Counted from the first letter of the stretch, positions 1 through 8,334 are shown. The stretch is DNA of 64,000 nucleotides from Streptomyces sp. WAC 04229 (GCF_003947455.1 NZ_QHJH01000008.1:42220-106219), one strand, 5' to 3'. Numbers and translations: made by a program. The notes: generated from the letters alone by a model not told the origin.

Positions 1-164
1 TCGCGGAGCTTCCCGGCTCGGCGCGGGCCGAGGGGGGCTTCGGGTCCACCGGCGGCCACGCCGGGACGGACCGTGCAAGCGGCACAAGCGGTCAGGTCGC
101 CGAGGGCGGCCCGACGGGTGGGAATCGATACGCTTCGGTCGTATCCGACCGGGAAGGACAGTGA
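1..164 (+). CDS. dut: dUTP diphosphatase, C-terminal fragment (gene enters from left edge)
   Basis: Reading from base 3 in frame gives about 53 codons ending in TGA at 162-164. The fragment contains ARAEGGFGSTG, which matches the glycine-rich motif 5 tail (RGxGGFGSTG) that closes over the active site in trimeric dUTPases. The enzyme hydrolyses dUTP to dUMP and pyrophosphate, keeping uracil out of DNA and feeding thymidylate synthesis. After the motif there is a long, poorly conserved tail of about 36 residues. The stop lies one base before the GTG of the DUF3710 gene, so the two are probably co-transcribed, as in other actinobacteria. Motifs 1-4 lie outside the window. The call rests on motif 5 plus the neighbourhood. 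Confidence 0.85.
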   Translation, partial: AELPGSARAEGGFGSTGGHAGTDRASGTSGQVAEGGPTGGNRYASVVSDREGQ

Positions 165-165
165 C

Positions 166-918
166 GTGTTCGGACGTCGCAAGAAGAGGGATGCCGCCGA
201 GGACGCGGCCGGCGAGACCGAGCAGGTCGTCGACAGCGTCGACACCGAGGCGGACGAAGAGCGCGAGCGCGTGCGGCTCGACCCCGAGCCCCGGCCCGAC
301 GGGCCCTGGGACAGCACCGAGGTCCGCGACCCCGCCGAGGGGCGCGTGGACCTGGGCGGCATGTTCATCCCCGGGGTAGAGGGCATGGAACTGCGGGTGG
401 AGGTCGCCGGAGACGCGATCGTCGCCGCGACCGTCGTGCTGCGCGACAGCGCCATCCAGCTCCAGGGGTTCGCCGCGCCCAAGCGCGAGGGCATCTGGGG
501 CGAGGTGCGCGAGGAGATCGGCGCCGGCATCACCCAGCAGGGCGGCATCATCGACGAGGTCGAGGGTCCGCTGGGCTGGGAGCTGCGGGCCCAGGTGCCG
601 GTGCAGCTGCCGGACGGCACGGGCGGCTTCCAGGTCGTGCGGTTCGTCGGCGTGGACGGCCCCCGATGGTTCCTGCGGGGCGTGATCTCGGGTCAGGGCG
701 CGGTGCAGCCGCAGGCCGCGGGCCTGCTGGAGCAGATCTTCCGGGACACGGTCGTGGTCCGTGGCGACGGCCCCATGGCCCCCCGCGACCCCATCGTCCT
801 CAAGCTGCCGGATGACGCGCAGATGGTGCCCGAGGGTGTCCAGCAGGAAGAGGGCTCCCGCTTCTCCGGAGGCATGGGCCAGCTCCAGCGCGGACCGGAG
901 ATCACCGAGGTCCGCTAG
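166..918 (+). CDS. DUF3710 family protein
   Basis: Start chosen at GTG 166 (VFGRRKKRD), which has GGAAGGA about 6 bases upstream; an open frame extends further upstream but covers the end of dut. The product is about 250 residues. It has a basic N-terminus, an acidic low-complexity stretch (residues 10-40), and a conserved globular part beginning near RVDLGGMFIPG that runs to the VKLPDD-like segment. DUF3710 proteins follow dut in most actinobacteria, but no biochemical role is established. No signal peptide or membrane segment is seen. A terminator-like hairpin follows at 957-986, so this gene probably ends the dut transcript. Confidence 0.85.
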   Translation: MFGRRKKRDAAEDAAGETEQVVDSVDTEADEERERVRLDPEPRPDGPWDSTEVRDPAEGRVDLGGMFIPGVEGMELRVEVAGDAIVAATVVLRDSAIQLQGFAAPKREGIWGEVREEIGAGITQQGGIIDEVEGPLGWELRAQVPVQLPDGTGGFQVVRFVGVDGPRWFLRGVISGQGAVQPQAAGLLEQIFRDTVVVRGDGPMAPRDPIVLKLPDDAQMVPEGVQQEEGSRFSGGMGQLQRGPEITEVR

Positions 919-956
919 GTAAAAACTTCGTGCGGTTTCTCCGTACGCGCGCCACC

Positions 957-986
957 AGGGCCGCTTCCCCAGGGGGACGCGGCCCT
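957..986 (+). terminator. Hairpin after the DUF3710 gene
   Basis: AGGGCCGC (957-964) pairs with GCGGCCCT (979-986). An inner TCCCC/GGGGA pairing extends the stem with a tiny loop. It lies 39 bases after the stop codon and before the promoter of the next gene. Confidence 0.6.
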
Positions 987-1027
987 TCGTGCTGCCGGCC
1001 CGCCCGGCGGACCGCGGTGCCGGGCCG

Positions 1028-1057
1028 TTGAATCCGGCGGCCTCCGCTGGCGATACT
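1028..1057 (+). promoter_or_regulatory. Predicted sigma-70-type promoter of the ABC ATPase gene
   Basis: TTGAAT (1028-1033), an 18-base spacer and GATACT (1052-1057) place a likely transcription start near 1064. That is about 25 bases before the ATG at 1089, which has a GGGGGAGGGG ribosome site. The hexamers match consensus well for a high-GC genome. It is not experimentally supported. Confidence 0.5.
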
Positions 1058-1088
1058 GGCGCCCGGTCGTCCGGCGGGGGAGGGGCTC

Positions 1089-1784
1089 ATGAGCCAGGTG
1101 GTGGTCACCGAGACCATGGTGCGGGTCGAGGACGTGCGCAAGTCGTACGCCCAGGGGACCGCCGTCGTGCACGCCCTGCGCGGCGTCTCCTTCGAGGTGC
1201 CGCGGGGCGAGCTGGTCGCCCTCAAGGGGCGGTCGGGGTCGGGGAAGACCACGCTGCTCAACATCGTCGGCGGACTCGACGTACCGGACGCCGGACGGGT
1301 CGAGGTCGACGGCCGCGACCTGGCGGACCTGGACGAGGACGGGCTGCTCGCCCTGCGCCGGGACCGCGTCGGCTTCGTCTTCCAGTCCTTCGGGCTCATC
1401 CCGATCCTCACGGCCGCCGAGAACGTGGGCGTGCCGATGCGGCTGCGCCGGGCCGCGCCCCGCGAGCGCGAGGAGCGCGTCGCCCTCCTGCTCGCCCTGG
1501 TGGGCCTCGCCGACCACGCGGCTCAGCGGCCCGGCGAGCTGTCCGGCGGGCAGCAGCAGCGGGTCGCCGTCGCCCGCGCCCTCGCCAACGACCCCGCACT
1601 GCTGATCGCCGACGAGCCCACCGGCCAGCTGGACGCCGAGACCGGGCACGCCGTGATGGAGCTGCTGCGGGCCGTCGTACGCAGCGAAGGGGTCACCGCC
1701 CTGGTCGCCACCCACGACGCCACCCTCCTCGACCTCGCCGACCGGGTGCTCGAACTGCGGGACGGGGAGATCGTCGGGCAGTGA
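1089..1784 (+). CDS. ABC transporter ATP-binding protein, MacB/LolD type, without adjacent permease
   Basis: A 231-residue single ABC domain. Visible motifs are Walker A GRSGSGKT (47-54), Q-loop Q99 in FVFQS, signature LSGGQ (151-155), Walker B LLIADEP (171-177) and H-loop His209. The family (MacB/LolD/FtsE-like) powers FtsX/MacB-type membrane proteins that move lipoproteins, peptides or drugs, or transmit mechanical signals, rather than importing solutes. No FtsX-like permease gene is next to it: the upstream gene is DUF3710 and the downstream gene kdpD starts 120 bases later. It therefore either works with a permease encoded elsewhere or is a remnant of a larger operon. It has its own promoter candidate and ribosome site. 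Confidence 0.9.
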   Translation: MSQVVVTETMVRVEDVRKSYAQGTAVVHALRGVSFEVPRGELVALKGRSGSGKTTLLNIVGGLDVPDAGRVEVDGRDLADLDEDGLLALRRDRVGFVFQSFGLIPILTAAENVGVPMRLRRAAPREREERVALLLALVGLADHAAQRPGELSGGQQQRVAVARALANDPALLIADEPTGQLDAETGHAVMELLRAVVRSEGVTALVATHDATLLDLADRVLELRDGEIVGQ

Positions 1785-1904
1785 CACCGGGCGTCAGGGT
1801 TCCGTCAAAGACGGCCCGCGGCCGCACCCCGCCCCGTTATGTCGCGTTTGTGGGCCGTAGGGTCGACGCTGCGCAGTCAGCGGTGACCGGAAGACAATGA
1901 GGCC

Positions 1905-4451
1905 ATGGGACGCGGCAAGCTTCGGATCTACCTGGGGGCGGCCCCCGGCGTCGGAAAGACGTACGCCATGCTCGCCGAGGCGCACCGCCGCGTCGAGCGG
2001 GGCACGGACTGCGTGGTCGCCTTCGTCGAGCACCACGGCAGGGCCCGCACCGAGGTGATGCTGCGCGGCCTGGAGCAGGTGCCGCGCCGCGAGCTGGAGT
2101 ACCGCGGCGGAACCTTCACGGAGCTGGACCTGGACGCCGTACTGGCCCGGAAACCGCAGGTCGCCCTGGTGGACGAACTGGCGCACACCAATGTCCCCGG
2201 CGTGCGCAACGCCAAGCGCTGGCAGGACGTCGAGGAGCTGCTGGCCGCCGGGATCGACGTGGTCTCGACCGTCAACATCCAGCACCTGGAGTCACTCGGC
2301 GACGTCGTGGAGTCGATCACCGGCGTACGGCAGCGGGAGACCGTGCCGGACGAGGTGGTGCGGCGCGCCGACCAGACCGAACTGGTCGACATGTCGCCCC
2401 AGGCGCTGCGCAGGCGCATGGCGCACGGCAACATCTACCAGCCCGACAAGGTCGACGCGGCGCTGTCCAACTACTTCCGCCCCGGCAACCTCACCGCCCT
2501 GCGGGAACTGGCCCTGCTCTGGGTGGCCGACCGGGCCGACGAGTACCTCCAGCAGTACCGCAGCGAGCACCGCGTCTCCAAGATCTGGGGTTCGCGCGAG
2601 CGCATCGTGGTCGGCCTGACCGGCGGTCCCGAGGGCCGCACGCTGATCCGCCGGGCCGCGCGCCTCGCGGAGAAGGGCGCCGGCGGCGAGGTGCTGGCCG
2701 TGTACATAGCCCGCAGCGACGGGCTGACCTCGGCGTCCCCGAAGGAGCTGGCACTCCAGCGCACCCTCGTCGAGGACCTCGGCGGCACCTTCCACCACGT
2801 CCTGGGCGACGACATACCCGCCGCCCTCCTCGACTTCGCGCGCGGCGTCAACGCCACCCAGATCGTCCTCGGCTCCTCGCGCCGCAAGACGTGGCAGTAC
2901 GTCTTCGGCCCCGGCGTCGGCGCCACGGTCGCCCGCGAGTCCGGCCCCGACCTGGACGTCCACATCGTGACCCACGAGGAGGTCGCCAAGGGCCGCGGAC
3001 TCCCGGTGGCCAGGGGCGCACGCCTGGGGCGCTCCCGGAGCGTCTGGGGCTGGTTCGTGGGCCTGGTCGGCCCGGTGCTGCTGACCCTCCTGCTCAACAC
3101 CGTCAACCTCGGGCTCGCCAACGACGTCCTGCTCTACCTCGCCCTGACGGTGGCCGCCGCGCTGCTCGGCGGGCTGTACCCGGCCCTGGCCTCGGCCGCG
3201 GTCGGCTCGGTCCTGCTGAACTGGTTCTTCACACCGCCCGTCAACCGGATCACGATCGCCGACCCCAGGAACATCCTTGCGCTCGCCATATTCGTCGGCG
3301 TCGCGCTCTCCGTCGCCTCGGTCGTCGACCTCGCGGCCCGCCGCACCCACCAGGCCGCCCGGCTGCGCGCCGAGTCCGAGATCCTCTCCTTCCTGGCCGG
3401 CGACGTCCTGCGCGGCGAGACCAGCCTGGAGACGCTCCTGGAACGGGTGCGCGAGACCTTCGGCATGGAGTCGGCCGCGCTGCTGGAACGGGAGAGCGAC
3501 GTGGCGCCCTGGACCTGCGCCGGGCGTGCCGGGTCGGGGCCCCCGGTGGAGCGCCCGGAGGACGCGGACGTCGACATGCCGGTCGGGGACCACATGGCGC
3601 TCGCGCTGACCGGCCGCGTGCTGCCCGCCGAGGACCGCCGCGTGCTGGCCGCCTTCGCCTCTCAGGCCGCCGTCGTGCTGGACCGGCGCCGGCTGCGCGA
3701 GGAGGCCGACCGGTCCAGGGCGCTGGCCGAGGGCAACCGCATCCGCACCGCGCTGCTGGCCGCCGTCAGCCACGACCTGCGCACCCCGCTGGCCGGCATC
3801 AAGGCCGCGGTCACCAGTCTCAGGTCCGACGACGTCGCCTGGTCCCAGGAGGATCAGGCGGAGCTGCTGGAGGGCATCGAGGCCGGCGCCGACCGCCTCG
3901 ACCACCTCGTCGGCAACCTGCTCGACATGTCCCGCCTCCAGACCGGCACGGTCACCCCGTTGATCCGCGAGATCGACGTGGACGAGGTCGCGCCGATGGC
4001 GCTCGGCGGGGTGCCCGAGGGGAGCGCGGAGCTGGACATCCCGGAGACGCTGCCCATGGTGGCCGTGGACGCCGGGCTCCTGGAGCGGGCGCTGGCCAAC
4101 CTGGTGGAGAACGCCGTCAAGTACAGCCCCGACGACCGGGGCGTCCTGGTCGCCGCCAGCGCCCTCGCGGACCGCGTCGAGGTACGAATCGTCGACCGGG
4201 GGCCCGGGGTGCCGGACGAGGCGAAGGAGCGCATCTTCGAGCCCTTCCAGCGCTACGGCGACGCCCCGCGCGGAGCGGGCGTCGGGCTGGGGCTCGCCGT
4301 GGCCAGGGGCTTCGCCGAGTCGATGGGCGGCACACTGAACGCGGAGGACACCCCCGGCGGCGGCCTCACCATGGTTCTCACCCTCCGCGCGGCGGGCGCC
4401 CCCGCGGCGCCCCCGCGCCCCACGCCGGCAGAAAGGCAGGCCGCCCGATGA
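1905..4451 (+). CDS. kdpD: Sensor histidine kinase KdpD
   Basis: 848 residues, close to the 894 of E. coli KdpD. The order is: KdpD N-terminal domain with Walker A GAAPGVGKT (11-19), a Usp-like domain (about 230-360), a four-helix DUF4118 membrane segment (about 380-480), a GAF-like linker, and HisKA with phospho-acceptor His623 in AVSHDLRTPL. A HATPase domain follows with N-box LVENAVKYS and G-boxes DRGPGVP and GVGLGLAVARG. The kinase senses K+ limitation or turgor and phosphorylates KdpE to switch on the Kdp K+-ATPase. The c-di-AMP signature of staphylococcal KdpD (SxS...FTAxY) is not evident in the Usp domain. The stop overlaps the kdpE start by ATGA. The kdpFABC structural genes are not in this window, so the sensor is uncoupled from its usual target operon here. 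Confidence 0.95.
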   Translation: MGRGKLRIYLGAAPGVGKTYAMLAEAHRRVERGTDCVVAFVEHHGRARTEVMLRGLEQVPRRELEYRGGTFTELDLDAVLARKPQVALVDELAHTNVPGVRNAKRWQDVEELLAAGIDVVSTVNIQHLESLGDVVESITGVRQRETVPDEVVRRADQTELVDMSPQALRRRMAHGNIYQPDKVDAALSNYFRPGNLTALRELALLWVADRADEYLQQYRSEHRVSKIWGSRERIVVGLTGGPEGRTLIRRAARLAEKGAGGEVLAVYIARSDGLTSASPKELALQRTLVEDLGGTFHHVLGDDIPAALLDFARGVNATQIVLGSSRRKTWQYVFGPGVGATVARESGPDLDVHIVTHEEVAKGRGLPVARGARLGRSRSVWGWFVGLVGPVLLTLLLNTVNLGLANDVLLYLALTVAAALLGGLYPALASAAVGSVLLNWFFTPPVNRITIADPRNILALAIFVGVALSVASVVDLAARRTHQAARLRAESEILSFLAGDVLRGETSLETLLERVRETFGMESAALLERESDVAPWTCAGRAGSGPPVERPEDADVDMPVGDHMALALTGRVLPAEDRRVLAAFASQAAVVLDRRRLREEADRSRALAEGNRIRTALLAAVSHDLRTPLAGIKAAVTSLRSDDVAWSQEDQAELLEGIEAGADRLDHLVGNLLDMSRLQTGTVTPLIREIDVDEVAPMALGGVPEGSAELDIPETLPMVAVDAGLLERALANLVENAVKYSPDDRGVLVAASALADRVEVRIVDRGPGVPDEAKERIFEPFQRYGDAPRGAGVGLGLAVARGFAESMGGTLNAEDTPGGGLTMVLTLRAAGAPAAPPRPTPAERQAAR

Positions 4452-5131
4452 CCCGGGTGCTCGTGATCGACGACGAACCGCAGATCGTGCGGGCCCTCGT
4501 GATCAACCTCAAGGCGCGCCACTACGAGGTCGACGCCGCCCACGACGGGGCGGGCGCCCTCCAGCTGGCCGCCGCCCGCCACCCCGACGTGGTCGTCCTC
4601 GACCTCGGCCTGCCCGACATGGACGGCGTCGAGGTGATCAAGGGCCTGCGCGGCTGGACCCGGGTACCGATCCTGGTGCTGTCCGCCCGGCACTCCTCCG
4701 ACGAGAAGGTCGAGGCGCTGGACGCGGGCGCCGACGACTACGTCACCAAGCCCTTCGGCATGGACGAGCTGCTGGCCCGGCTGCGGGCGGCCGTACGCCG
4801 CGCCGAACCGGTCCCCGGCGACGGGGACGACGTGCTCGTGGAGACCGAACGGTTCAGCGTCGACCTGGCCGCGAAGAAGGTCCACCGGGACGGGAGGGAC
4901 GTACGCCTGACGCCCACCGAGTGGCACCTGCTGGAGGTGCTGGTGCGCAACACGGGGCGCCTGGTCAGCCAGAAACAGCTGCTCCAGGAGGTGTGGGGGC
5001 CGTCGTACGGGACGGAGACCAACTACCTGCGCGTCTACATGGCCCAGCTGCGCCGCAAACTGGAGGCGGACCCCGCGCACCCGCGGCACTTCATCACCGA
5101 GCCCGGCATGGGATACCGCTTCGAGAAGTGA
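4448..5131 (+). CDS. kdpE: Response regulator KdpE
   Basis: 227 residues, starting at ATG 4448 inside the ATGA overlap with kdpD, which implies translational coupling. The receiver domain shows acidic pair D8-D9, phospho-acceptor D52 in VLDLGLPD, switch Ser79 and Lys101 in TKPF. A C-terminal OmpR/PhoB winged helix (about 130-225) contains the LTPTEWHLLEVL and GTETNYLRVYMAQLRRKL signatures. Phosphorylated by KdpD, it would activate kdp operon transcription elsewhere in the genome. Sixty bases separate it from the next gene, so read-through into the OB-fold gene is possible. Confidence 0.95.
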   Translation: MTRVLVIDDEPQIVRALVINLKARHYEVDAAHDGAGALQLAAARHPDVVVLDLGLPDMDGVEVIKGLRGWTRVPILVLSARHSSDEKVEALDAGADDYVTKPFGMDELLARLRAAVRRAEPVPGDGDDVLVETERFSVDLAAKKVHRDGRDVRLTPTEWHLLEVLVRNTGRLVSQKQLLQEVWGPSYGTETNYLRVYMAQLRRKLEADPAHPRHFITEPGMGYRFEK

Positions 5132-5192
5132 GCCTCGCCATCCCTTCCCCGGAGGGTGCGTGCCTGTCGGCGGGCCCCGGTACGCTTCACAT

Positions 5193-5591
5193 ATGAGTGC
5201 TGCTCCGCGTTCCGACAAGCCGGTGGGCCGGTTCCGGCGCATGTTCGACCGGCTCTCCTCCTCGCAGGAGGACCTGGAGTCGGAGGAACTGCGCGAGGAC
5301 GCCGACACCGCCGGCTGCACCCGCATCGGAGACTGTCAGGACCGGCAGGTCGTGTCGGTTACTGGTACCTTGCGCACGGTCACCCTGCGACCGCGCGCGG
5401 GCGTTCCGGCCCTTGAGGCCGAGCTGTTCGACGGTTCCGCGGCCCTGGACGTGGTGTGGCTGGGCAGACGCTCCATCGTGGGCATAGAGCCGGGGCGCAA
5501 GCTCATCGCATCGGGCCGGATCTCGATGAGCCGGGGCCGCCGGGTGCTCTTCAACCCGAAATACGAACTGAGACCCCTCGGACGGGAGTAG
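5193..5591 (+). CDS. OB-fold nucleic-acid-binding protein
   Basis: Start chosen at ATG 5193 (MSAAPRSDKPVGRF), giving 132 residues. The N-terminal 50 residues are helical and charged (RMFDRL, EDLESEELRED). The rest is a small beta barrel resembling the OB fold of aspartyl-tRNA synthetase or DNA-polymerase accessory proteins (VTGTLRTVTLRP, AELFDGSAALDVVWLGRR, ASGRIS). This conserved actinobacterial gene sits beside DUF3159 and trkA genes in mycobacteria and streptomycetes; its function is unknown, and nucleic-acid binding is inferred only from the fold. The stop is three bases before the next GTG start, so it forms an operon with the DUF3159 gene. Confidence 0.8.
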   Translation: MSAAPRSDKPVGRFRRMFDRLSSSQEDLESEELREDADTAGCTRIGDCQDRQVVSVTGTLRTVTLRPRAGVPALEAELFDGSAALDVVWLGRRSIVGIEPGRKLIASGRISMSRGRRVLFNPKYELRPLGRE

Positions 5592-5594
5592 CCG

Positions 5595-6389
5595 GTGACG
5601 TCGCTCGACAAGCCGACCGAAGAGAAAGAGGCGGACGACTCCCGGGCGGTGACCGAGGCCGCGCTGTTCGAGGCGTTCGGCGGCGTGCGGGGCATGGTCG
5701 AGACGGTGCTGCCGGGCCTCCTCTTCGTCACCATCTTCACGCTCAACAACGACCTGCACATGTCCGCGATCGCGGCGCTCGCCGTGTCGCTGGTCCTGGT
5801 CGTGGTGCGGCTGGTGATGAAGGACACCGTGAAGCACGCCTTCAGCGGCGTCTTCGGCGTCGCCTTCGGTGTGGTCTTCGCGATGATGACCGACAACGCC
5901 AAGAACTTCTATCTGCCGGGCATGCTCTACACCCTCGGCCTGGCCATGGCGTACATCGTCACCTCGCTGGCCGGAGTGCCGCTGATCGGCCTGATCCTCG
6001 GCCCGGTCTTCAAGGAGAACCTCTCCTGGCGCACCCGCAACCCGGGCCGCAAGAAGGCGTACACCAAGGCCAGCTACGCCTGGGGCCTCATCCTGCTCGC
6101 CAAATCCGCGATCCTCTTCCCGCTGTACTGGTGGGCGGACACCGAGCAGCTCGGCTGGGTCCTGGTCACCCTGAAGATCCCGCCCTTCCTGCTCGCCGTC
6201 TGGCTGACCTGGGTCTTCCTGGCCAAGGCGCCCGCCCCGATCGACGTCTTCGCCGAGATGGAGGCCGCCGAGGAGGCGGAGAAGGCCGAGAAGGAGCGGG
6301 CGGAGCGCGAGAAGGCCGCCGTGTGGCAGCCCGCGGAAGCCGGGAGCGACGCCGCCGACACGCACGGCGGCAGACACCGCAAGAGCTGA
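5595..6389 (+). CDS. DUF3159 integral membrane protein
   Basis: 264 residues, GTG start. The N-terminus (about 30 residues) is acidic and cytosolic. Roughly six hydrophobic segments follow between residues 45 and 215 (for example VLPGLLFVTIF, ALAVSLVLVVVRLV, ILLAKSAILFPLYWW, FLLAVWLTWVFL). The C-terminal 50 residues form a charged coiled-coil-like tail (EAAEEAEKAEKERAEREKA). DUF3159 proteins are conserved in actinobacteria and have no proven function. The neighbourhood of K+ transport regulators suggests, but does not show, a role in ion or envelope homeostasis. It ends against a large bidirectional terminator. Confidence 0.85.
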   Translation: MTSLDKPTEEKEADDSRAVTEAALFEAFGGVRGMVETVLPGLLFVTIFTLNNDLHMSAIAALAVSLVLVVVRLVMKDTVKHAFSGVFGVAFGVVFAMMTDNAKNFYLPGMLYTLGLAMAYIVTSLAGVPLIGLILGPVFKENLSWRTRNPGRKKAYTKASYAWGLILLAKSAILFPLYWWADTEQLGWVLVTLKIPPFLLAVWLTWVFLAKAPAPIDVFAEMEAAEEAEKAEKERAEREKAAVWQPAEAGSDAADTHGGRHRKS

Positions 6390-6412
6390 CGGTCCGGCGC
6401 CGTCCAACCTGT

Positions 6413-6470
6413 GGCGGTACGACGGTGGGGGCGCCCGGAGATCTCCGGGCGCCCCCACCGTCGTACCGCC
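6413..6470. terminator. 58-bp perfect palindrome, bidirectional terminator
   Basis: Bases 6413-6441 are the exact reverse complement of 6442-6470: two 29-base arms centred on AGATCT with no unpaired loop bases apart from those forced by folding. It lies between the convergent DUF3159 (+) and RCK (-) genes, 23 bases from one stop and 7 from the other. It should terminate transcripts from both sides. Confidence 0.85.
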
Positions 6471-6477
6471 GTACCCG

Positions 6478-7155
6478 TCAGCGCGCCGGATCGCCGCGCC
6501 GCGCCGACAGCAGGTCCTCCAGCTGCTCCTCGCGGGCCTGAGCCGCGACGAACAGCAGCTCGTCGCCCGCCTCCAGCGAGTCCTCCCGCGACGGGGTCAG
6601 CACCCGGGTGCCGCGGATGATCGTCACCAGCGAGGTGTCCTCGGGCCACTCGACGTCACCGACCTGGATCCCGGCCAGGGCCGACTCCTCCGGCAGCGTC
6701 AGCTCGACCAGGTTGGCGTCGCCGTGGCTGAAGCGCAGCAGCCGGACCAGATCGCCGACGCTCACCGCCTCCTCCACCAGGGCCGACATCAGCCGCGGGG
6801 TGGAGACGGCGACGTCCACGCCCCAGGACTCGTTGAACAGCCACTCGTTCTTCGGGTTGTTGACCCGGGCGACGACGCGCGGGACGCCGTACTCCGTCTT
6901 GGCCAGCAGCGAGACGACCAGGTTGACCTTGTCGTCGCCGGTCGCGGCGATGACGACGTTGCAGCGCTGCAGGGCCGCCTCGTCCAGGGACGTGATCTCG
7001 CACGCGTCGGCGAGCAGCCACTCCGCCATCGGGACGCGCTCGACCGAGATCGCGGTCGGCGCCTTGTCGATGAGCAGGACCTCGTGGCCGTTCTCCAGCA
7101 GCTCGCCCGCGATCGAGCGGCCGACCGCGCCGGCTCCGGCAATGGCGACCCTCAT
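6478..7155 (-). CDS. RCK/TrkA-family K+ transport regulatory protein (CeoC-like)
   Basis: 225 residues. An N-terminal Rossmann RCK domain has the nucleotide motif GAGAVG (7-12) and the acidic residue ending strand 2 (LLIDK). The C-terminal RCK_C domain covers about 135-215. Such proteins form gating rings on K+ channels and transporters and bind NAD(H), ATP or c-di-AMP. The start overlaps the stop of the paired upstream RCK gene by one base (TGATG), giving a two-gene operon of single-RCK proteins comparable to mycobacterial ceoB-ceoC. No Trk/Ktr pore subunit is encoded beside them; the nearest transporter is the divergent KimA-like permease. Confidence 0.9.
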   Translation of the reverse strand: MRVAIAGAGAVGRSIAGELLENGHEVLLIDKAPTAISVERVPMAEWLLADACEITSLDEAALQRCNVVIAATGDDKVNLVVSLLAKTEYGVPRVVARVNNPKNEWLFNESWGVDVAVSTPRLMSALVEEAVSVGDLVRLLRFSHGDANLVELTLPEESALAGIQVGDVEWPEDTSLVTIIRGTRVLTPSREDSLEAGDELLFVAAQAREEQLEDLLSARRGDPAR

Positions 7156-7826
7156 CAGTGACCGCCCCCTTCTTCGGGCCCCTTGGCGAACGCCGCCTCG
7201 ACCTTGTCGACCTCGTCGGTGCGCATCATCACGTGCACCAGGTCACCCTCCTGCAACACGGTCTGCGAGGAGGGCAGGATCGCCTCCCCGAGCCGGGTGA
7301 GGAAGGCCACCCGCACACCCGTCTCCTCCTGGAGCCGACTGATCTTGTGGCCGACCCAGGACGGTGACGTGTGCACCTCGGCGAGCTGGACCCCGCCGGT
7401 GGGGTCGCGCCACAGCGGCTCGGCGCCCGAGGGGAGCAGCCGGCGCAGCATCTGGTCGGCCGTCCAGCGGACCGTGGCCACCGTGGGGATGCCCAGGCGC
7501 TGGTAGACCTCGGCGCGGCGGGGGTCGTAGATGCGGGCGGCGACGTTCTCCACGCCGAACATCTCGCGCGCCACGCGGGCGGCGATGATGTTCGAGTTGT
7601 CGCCGCTGGAGACGGCCGCGAAGGCGCCCGCGTCCTCGATGCCCGCCTCGCGCAGGGTGTCCTGGTCGAAGCCGATGCCGGTGACCCGGCGGCCGCCGAA
7701 CGAGGAACCGAGACGTCGGAAGGCGGTGGGGTCCCGGTCGATCACGGCGACCGTGTGCCCCTGCTGTTCCAGGGCCTGGGCGAGGGCGGAGCCCACCCGC
7801 CCGCAGCCCATGATGACAATGTGCAC
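7155..7826 (-). CDS. RCK/TrkA-family K+ transport regulatory protein (CeoB-like)
   Basis: 223 residues, first gene of the RCK pair. It begins MHIVIMGCGRVGSALA: a Rossmann motif GCGRVG (7-12) with the strand-2 acid in VAVIDRD. An RCK_C domain follows residue 135 (VHTSPSWVGHKIS...). The two proteins probably assemble into a hetero-oligomeric ring as described for paired TrkA halves. It is transcribed divergently from the 37-residue membrane protein/KimA-like region, with about 210 bases of upstream sequence before the next small gene. Its partner is translated from an overlapping start. Confidence 0.9.
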   Translation of the reverse strand: MHIVIMGCGRVGSALAQALEQQGHTVAVIDRDPTAFRRLGSSFGGRRVTGIGFDQDTLREAGIEDAGAFAAVSSGDNSNIIAARVAREMFGVENVAARIYDPRRAEVYQRLGIPTVATVRWTADQMLRRLLPSGAEPLWRDPTGGVQLAEVHTSPSWVGHKISRLQEETGVRVAFLTRLGEAILPSSQTVLQEGDLVHVMMRTDEVDKVEAAFAKGPEEGGGH

Positions 7827-8036
7827 GGCTCTACACCACTCTTCTTCCGAGCCCTCTGACGTAGGCGTACGTCCCGCTCATTTTCCTCTTTCGGCTCGAC
7901 GGGCAACACGTGCGGCCCCTGTCCGGGGGCGCCGGCCACCATCATGCCGGTCCGGCGGGTCCGGCCCCCGTCCGGGTGGCCCCCGACGCCCCGTCGACGG
8001 CCGAGCCTACTGACGCGGAGGGCCGGGCGTCCCGCC

Positions 8037-8150
8037 TCAGCTCTCCACCGACGACCCCCGGCGCCCGATGCTGCGGATGCTGGCAAAAGTGAGGATTCCG
8101 AGGCCGGCGAGTGAGAGAAGGCCGCCGATCAGCTCCGCGGACAGGTGCAT
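8037..8150 (-). CDS. 37-residue single-span membrane protein
   Basis: A short gene on the minus strand: ATG at 8150, stop at 8037-8039, preceded by a strong ribosome site (CTGGAGG, 6 bases from the ATG). The product starts MHLSAELIGGLLSLAGLGIL. Residues 5-23 form a glycine/leucine-rich hydrophobic helix, followed by a basic tail (SIRSIGRRG). It is shaped like small modulator subunits of transporters, such as KdpF-type peptides. It lies between the RCK pair and the KimA-like transporter gene, on the strand opposite the latter. The function is unknown; a role as an accessory peptide of the K+ system is an inference from position only. Confidence 0.7.
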   Translation of the reverse strand: MHLSAELIGGLLSLAGLGILTFASIRSIGRRGSSVES

Positions 8151-8328
8151 GAGACCTCCAGGGTGGCAACGGCCGGGCATCGGGCGGTGTTTGCGCGGTG
8201 TTCGTCATATAGGCATGCCAGGCCCCGGACCTGCGGAATCCGCAGCCCGACCACCCGTCGAATTCACCCGTAGAGCAGACGGCGGGTGGATCGGGGGTGG
8301 CGGGTGGGCGCGCGCCCGTTCGAACGCT

Positions 8329-8334
8329 TACGAT
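8329..8334 (+). promoter_or_regulatory. Candidate -10 box for leaderless transcription of the KimA-like gene
   Basis: TACGAT (8329-8334) ends 8 bases before the GTG at 8343, so transcription would begin at or within two bases of the start codon. There is no ribosome site in front of the GTG, which fits a leaderless mRNA, a common class in Streptomyces. No convincing -35 box was found. Confidence 0.4.

Noticed and set aside
1905..5131. Complete kdp operon
   Set aside because: kdpD and kdpE are flanked by unrelated genes; no KdpF, A, B or C sequence occurs in the window.
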